From the IMG/VR virus record IMGVR_UViG_3300017971_000201, positions 95,665 through 159,664 of that record: DNA of 64,000 nt. One strand, given 5' to 3'. The notes beneath the pieces were generated by a model that was not told the DNA's origin, made no database searches, and worked only from the letters and a program-made list of their open reading frames with translations. How positions within the stretch are numbered: the first letter of the stretch is position 1; every line of letters starts with the position of its first letter. The position numbers were made by a program, and so were the translations under genes. This document shows, piece by piece, positions 63,495 to 64,000 of the stretch. Origin of the DNA: a virus.

Positions 63495-63735
63495 GCGCAT
63501 CCGCTGCCATTGCTGCCAACGGCTCATGTCGTTCGTGCCCCACAAGCCTGGCGATGCGATCCGACGACAGCCCCCGAACGCCGGCCACTGCCTGGACTGC
63601 ACGCCAAGGAACAAGCGCCACCAGCCGACGCGGAGATGGCGCAACGGCGAGCCGGTGCCCACGTGTGCGCAGCGCGGATGCACGCCAGCGTCGGCCGTGG
63701 ACAAGCTCGCAGCCCTGGGTAGAACGAAGGCATGA
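63484..63735 (+). CDS. Zinc-ribbon protein with C-terminal AVDxLA motif
   Basis: 83 aa, GTG start overlapping the previous gene. CHCCQR and CLDC form a likely zinc ribbon; ends TPASAVDKLAALGRTKA, where LGRT is encoded by the next promoter GGGTAGAAC. Confidence 0.67.
   Translation: MRPKRIRCHCCQRLMSFVPHKPGDAIRRQPPNAGHCLDCTPRNKRHQPTRRWRNGEPVPTCAQRGCTPASAVDKLAALGRTKA
63717..63725 (+). promoter_or_regulatory. Leaderless promoter GGGTAGAAC
   Basis: Perfect copy 6 nt before ATG 63732; lies in the C-terminal codons of the upstream gene. Confidence 0.65.
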
Positions 63736-63752
63736 AGCGAGAGATGACATGA
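63732..63752 (+). CDS. Six-codon leaderless ORF MKREMT
   Basis: Leaderless ATG, six codons, TGA in ATGA overlap with the next gene. Likely lets 70S ribosomes on a leaderless message feed the downstream gene. Confidence 0.4.
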   Translation: MKREMT

Positions 63753-63967
63753 GAGGGCGCCGAGTGCTCATCACCTTCGACCACGAGGTCGATGCAGACG
63801 AGGTAGCCAAGGCGGTCGAGCACCTGGGCGAGATCGTGCCGCCCATCGTCGTCGTCGGCCGGAACGTGCAGATCGAGAGCCGACCGCCCGACATCTGCCT
63901 GCGCGAGGTCAAGCCAGAGGAGGAGGCGATCCGCCGGATCGTCCGAGACGAAATGAGCCGCCTGTGA
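63749..63967 (+). CDS. Small protein with motif-like segment
   Basis: 72 aa, ATG in ATGA overlap. VDADEVAKAVEHLGEIVPPI includes a weak motif. Charged helical C-terminus. Function unknown. Confidence 0.57.
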   Translation: MRGRRVLITFDHEVDADEVAKAVEHLGEIVPPIVVVGRNVQIESRPPDICLREVKPEEEAIRRIVRDEMSRL

Positions 63968-64000
63968 GTGCCACGATGAAGAAGGCGAAGAAGCGGAAGA
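63964..64000 (+). CDS. Partial gene at window edge
   Basis: GTG in GTGA overlap with the previous stop; reads MSATMKKAKKRK and continues outside the window. Confidence 0.4.
   Translation, partial: MSATMKKAKKRK

Noticed and set aside
941-63725. GGGTAGAAC as a ribosome-binding site
   Set aside because: It does not pair with the usual 16S tail, and true AGGAGG sites appear downstream of it when the leader is longer.

Overview
The window is a 64-kb piece of a GC-rich, densely packed bacteriophage genome, most likely a large myovirus-like phage. Three head genes are recognisably T4-like: a gp23-type major capsid protein, a gp21-type prohead protease and a gp20-type portal. GTG starts are frequent, neighbouring genes overlap by ATGA or GTGA, and many genes look leaderless. 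Those traits, with a Cas12m-like effector, point to a high-GC host, possibly an actinobacterium. That host call is inference, and no terminase, tail sheath or polymerase lies in the window.

Layout. 1-3.4 kb (+): an unknown gene, then a single-effector type V CRISPR locus (Cas12m-like protein followed 10 nt later by a six-repeat array). 3.4-16.5 kb (-): head module (capsid, intein-split protease fused to a coiled-coil, acidic scaffold-like protein, intein-split portal), then two free-standing Hint proteins, small genes, a thermonuclease and a broken HNH gene. 16.7-19.8 kb (+): four unknown genes, several with zinc-ribbon-like cysteines. 19.8-33.5 kb (-): nucleotide-metabolism genes (Nudix, MazG-like, NDP kinase), a 1,654-residue multidomain protein (SF1 helicase, 2H phosphoesterase, HExxH protease, DUF5661-like) and many small proteins. 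34.7-36.9 and 39.6-40.7 kb (-): fibre or virion proteins. 37-51.8 kb: small genes on both strands, including DUF3268-, DUF6527- and DUF4326-like proteins, HNH and PD-(D/E)xK-like nucleases and a tail-anchored RING-like protein. 51.8-54.9 kb: control region with a degenerate receiver, two XRE regulators, stem-loops and seven copies of a 19-bp palindrome. 54.9-64 kb: two long overlapping strings of small genes, one on each strand.

Two themes run through the accessory genes. First, about 45 otherwise unrelated small proteins carry a short peptide near A-[VI]-[DE]-x-L-[AG]-x-[LIV], often at the C-terminus (called the AVDxLA motif below). It is absent from the capsid, portal, protease and fibre proteins. 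Second, many of the same genes are preceded by GGGTAGAAC (or TAGAAT, TATGAT) placed six nucleotides before the start codon, which fits an extended -10 promoter giving leaderless mRNAs. Together these suggest a co-regulated set of small proteins sharing a docking or targeting peptide. I regard this as the most likely undescribed system in the window.
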